Source: Bacteroidota bacterium
GTDB taxonomy: Bacteria > Bacteroidota > Bacteroidia > AKYH767-A > OLB10
Direction: 5' to 3'
Assembly (NCBI GenBank): GCA_019136655.1
Contig: JAGVTU010000024.1
Location: forward strand, 67,553 to 131,552
Length of the DNA stretch: 64,000 nt
Part shown: positions 61,785 through 64,000 of the stretch, one piece after another
Numbering within the stretch: position 1 is the stretch's first letter
Layout: the number at the start of each line of letters is the position of its first letter
Program-made: the position numbers and the translations under genes
The notes under the pieces: generated by a model
Seen by the model: the letters and a program-made list of their open reading frames with translations, nothing else
What the model was told of the DNA's origin: nothing
The model's database searches: none

Positions 61785-62733
61785 CATCTTTCATAAAGTT
61801 TATATCAAACCATTTGCATGGGCATTCATCATTGCTATGAGCATGAGTTGTGGCGATGCCCTCAAACCCGATCTGAGTGACACACCTACTTCGGGAAATC
61901 TGAATGTGAGTGCTGATGAAAGTTTTGCTCCGCTGATGACTGCCGAGGCAGAAACTTTTATGGCTCTGTATAAGAATGCAAAAATCAATATGCATTATAA
62001 AACAGAAACCGAAGCCATCAATGATCTTATGAATGACTCGGTGAAAGTGATTATCTCCGGCAAAGACATTACACCTGAACAGGAAGCGTTTTTCAAAGAG
62101 AAAAAAGCACGGGCGCGTTCTGTAAAAGTGGCAATTGATGCGCTGGCTCTCATCACGGGACGAGATAATCCTGATTCACTGATTACGATGACACAGCTCA
62201 AAGAAATTTTTCACGGAAACATCACCAACTGGAATCAGATATCATCAAGTAATAAGAATGGCGACATTGCAGTTGTATTTGATCGCTCAGGGTCAAGCAA
62301 TGTGCGTTATCTGAAAGAAAAATTTCTTCCTGCAGGTCAATTCCCTGCCAATTGTTTTGCACTCAATTCCAACAAGGAAGTAATGGAATATGTAAAAAAC
62401 AAACCCAATGCCATTGGAATAATCGGAGTGGGATGGATAAGCGACAGCAACGACACTACAGCAATGAGTTTCTTAAATGATATCAGAGTAATGTTGGTAA
62501 AAAACGAAGAGTCGTCAGAATATACAGATTACTACAAACCTTTTCAGGCATACATTGCATTGAAACAGTATCCGCTTACGCGAGATGTATTTTTGATTAA
62601 CCGCGAGTCGAGAAACGGACTTGGCACCGGCTTTGCATCTTTTGTAGCAGGTGATCAGGGGCAGCGACTGGTAAGGTTAAAAGGATTGTTGCCTGCAACG
62701 ATGCCCGTAAGAATAGTTAAAACCGGAAATTGA
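61774..62733 (+). CDS. PstS-like phosphate-binding lipoprotein
   Basis: A 319-residue periplasmic binding protein. A lipoprotein signal ends at Cys26 (AMSMSCGDA). The mature part fits the phosphate-binding (PstS-like) family: NLNVSADESFAPLMTAEAET, VIISGKDITPEQ, DALALITGRDNPDSLITM, TQLKEIFHGNITNWNQI and a phosphate-loop-like VVFDRSGSSNVRYL. The start is GTG at 61774, overlapping the 65-aa gene by 11 bp. No pstCAB genes follow, so it is probably not part of an ABC importer here; a role with the Ton operon is inferred. Confidence 0.85.
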   Translation: MRNNIFHKVYIKPFAWAFIIAMSMSCGDALKPDLSDTPTSGNLNVSADESFAPLMTAEAETFMALYKNAKINMHYKTETEAINDLMNDSVKVIISGKDITPEQEAFFKEKKARARSVKVAIDALALITGRDNPDSLITMTQLKEIFHGNITNWNQISSSNKNGDIAVVFDRSGSSNVRYLKEKFLPAGQFPANCFALNSNKEVMEYVKNKPNAIGIIGVGWISDSNDTTAMSFLNDIRVMLVKNEESSEYTDYYKPFQAYIALKQYPLTRDVFLINRESRNGLGTGFASFVAGDQGQRLVRLKGLLPATMPVRIVKTGN

Positions 62734-62760
62734 AATTTTTAAATAGTGAAATTAAAAGAG

Positions 62761-64000
62761 ATGAAAAAAAAGTTGTTTTTATTTGGTGCAATGGGATTAG
62801 CATTGTCTGTAAATGGACAAACACTCAAAGATGCACTTACGCTTACCGACAATGAACAATATGAGTTTGCACAGGATGCTTACAAAAGTTTGTTGCAGAA
62901 AGAACCTAATAACGGTACTTATTGGTTTTATCTGGGAGAAAATTACTGGAAAAGCGATAAGCAAGACTCTGCACGTTATGCTTATGAAAAAGGTTTGCAG
63001 GTGGAGCCCTCCAACCCTATTAACTATGTAGGAACAGGAAAAGTAAAATTAGAGAAAGGGCTTAATGCTGATGCAAGAAAAGATTTTGATAAAGCACTTA
63101 CCATGTCAGGACCTAAAACATCTCTTACTCAAAGTAAGGTTGCCGAAAGTTTTATTCATACCAAGAATAAAGATTTAGGTTATGCCATTAAACTGCTGAA
63201 TAATGCCATTGCAGTTGATAAGAAAAATCCTGAACTCTATATTGATTTGGGTGATGCTTATGCTGAACAAAATAATGGTTCACTTGCTGCAGAGAATTAC
63301 AACAAAGCTTTGGATTTAGACAAAGCATCAGTTAAAGCTATTGTGAGAAAAGGACAACTTTATAAACGTTCGACAAACTATGAGGGTGCTGCTGCCGAAT
63401 TTAATTCGGCAATAAAAATGAATCCTGATTATGCACCCGCCTATCGCGAACTTGCTGAAGCTGATTTTAAAATGCGTAAACTGGAAGATGCTAAAGCTGC
63501 CTACAAAAAATATCTGGAGCTGAGTAAGAACAACACTACTGCCAGAATGCGCTATGCCTCCTTCCTGTTTATGAGTGGCGACTATGCCGATGCACAAACT
63601 GAAATTGATATGATTTCGAAGCTTGATTCTTCGAATATTGGCATGCTTCGTTTATCAGCATATACAGCATACGAAACCAACGACCTTCCAAAAGCAAAAA
63701 TGCTTATTGATAAAGTATTTAATAACACCATAGAGAGTCAGCGCACAACTATGGATTATGAATACAATGGCAAAATTTTATTGAAAGAAGGCAATGATTC
63801 ATTAGCTGCTGAGAATTTTGAAAAGTCATATCAACTGGATACTGCACGTGCTGATGTGCTTTCAGATCTTGGTGGTATGTATATGAAACTGAAAAAATTT
63901 CCGGAAGCAGTAAGTGCATATGAACGAAGAGTAGATAATGGCAGAGGATTAAAATCAACAGACTATTTCAATCTTGCACGCGCGTATTACTTCAACAAAG
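62761..64000 (+). CDS. Exported TPR protein, partial (C-terminus beyond window)
   Basis: The frame opens with ATG 62761 and is still open at the right edge (413 residues seen). It has a signal peptide (MKKKLFLFGAMGLALSVNGQ) and then TPR units for its whole length, such as NGTYWFYLGENYWKSDKQD, AENYNKALDLDKASVKAIV and AAEFNSAIKMNPDYAPAYR. It follows the PstS-like gene by 27 bp and ends the visible Ton operon. Periplasmic TPR proteins act as scaffolds; the exact partner is unknown. Confidence 0.9.
   Translation, partial: MKKKLFLFGAMGLALSVNGQTLKDALTLTDNEQYEFAQDAYKSLLQKEPNNGTYWFYLGENYWKSDKQDSARYAYEKGLQVEPSNPINYVGTGKVKLEKGLNADARKDFDKALTMSGPKTSLTQSKVAESFIHTKNKDLGYAIKLLNNAIAVDKKNPELYIDLGDAYAEQNNGSLAAENYNKALDLDKASVKAIVRKGQLYKRSTNYEGAAAEFNSAIKMNPDYAPAYRELAEADFKMRKLEDAKAAYKKYLELSKNNTTARMRYASFLFMSGDYADAQTEIDMISKLDSSNIGMLRLSAYTAYETNDLPKAKMLIDKVFNNTIESQRTTMDYEYNGKILLKEGNDSLAAENFEKSYQLDTARADVLSDLGGMYMKLKKFPEAVSAYERRVDNGRGLKSTDYFNLARAYYFNK

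Overview
The window comes from a member of the Bacteroidota. The evidence is: a 7.3-kb sprA gene (the type IX secretion / gliding outer-membrane translocon), two secreted proteins with T9SS-type C-terminal sorting domains, the exbB-exbD-exbD-tonB layout typical of the phylum, DUF3078 and PorV/FadL-like barrels, AT-rich DNA, weak Shine-Dalgarno signals, and many perfect copies of the Bacteroidota -7 promoter element TAnnTTTG. I cannot resolve the order or genus. Most of the window is ordinary chromosomal core and envelope DNA. I see no prophage, no IS transposase and no CRISPR array. Only one tRNA (Glu) and no rRNA is present.

Layout. 1-8.5 kb (minus strand): an SGNH-like protein cut by the window edge and an MBOAT acyltransferase; a TerC-type metal exporter; a small zinc-ribbon protein; an operon of DUF808 protein, MetA-like outer-membrane protein and OprP-like porin; a DUF456 membrane protein; a SAM methyltransferase. 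8.7-20.1 kb (plus): a SerA-like dehydrogenase, a DUF1015 protein, a TPR protein coupled by a 4-bp overlap to a ComA-type phosphosulfolactate synthase, then a tightly packed glycan cluster (membrane glycosyltransferase, GT4, nucleotide-sugar epimerase, ADH/Gfo-Idh-MocA fusion, (alpha/alpha)6-like protein). 20.1-23.5 kb (minus): PorV-like barrel, helix-hairpin-helix outer-membrane protein and a small membrane protein. 23.6-28.7 kb: one T9SS cargo gene, then a minus-strand run hpt, adk, fsa, membrane glycosyltransferase, methyltransferase.

28.8-44.6 kb (mostly plus): purK and purC flanking a minus-strand ECF sigma / membrane anti-sigma-like pair; a 611-aa conserved-looking cysteine-containing protein I cannot assign; FkbM methyltransferase; a small secreted protein; YkgJ; RidA; MscL; DUF3078; rpsO; pnp; a thioredoxin-like protein; tRNA-Glu; rpsT; radC; carA. 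44.7-58.1 kb (minus): sprA, ruvA, a gene-free stretch holding a large nested palindrome, the malic enzyme/phosphotransacetylase fusion, a T9SS cargo protein and homogentisate dioxygenase. 58.3-64 kb (plus): PspC-like protein, then exbB-exbD-exbD-tonB, a 65-aa membrane protein, a PstS-like lipoprotein and a TPR protein running off the edge; this last operon energises outer-membrane transport.

I did not find a clear, wholly new multi-gene system. The best leads are the roughly 156-bp nested palindrome between ruvA and the malic enzyme gene, with two mutually exclusive hairpins beside it; the TPR-ComA pair with repeated motifs before its promoter; the glycan cluster ending in an ADH/Gfo fusion plus an (alpha/alpha)6-like protein; the unassigned 611-aa protein; and the hairpin that holds the start codon of the 65-aa gene after tonB. 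Several start codons were moved from the longest reading frame because a perfect -7 promoter element lies inside or downstream of the longer start; those are explained in the entries.
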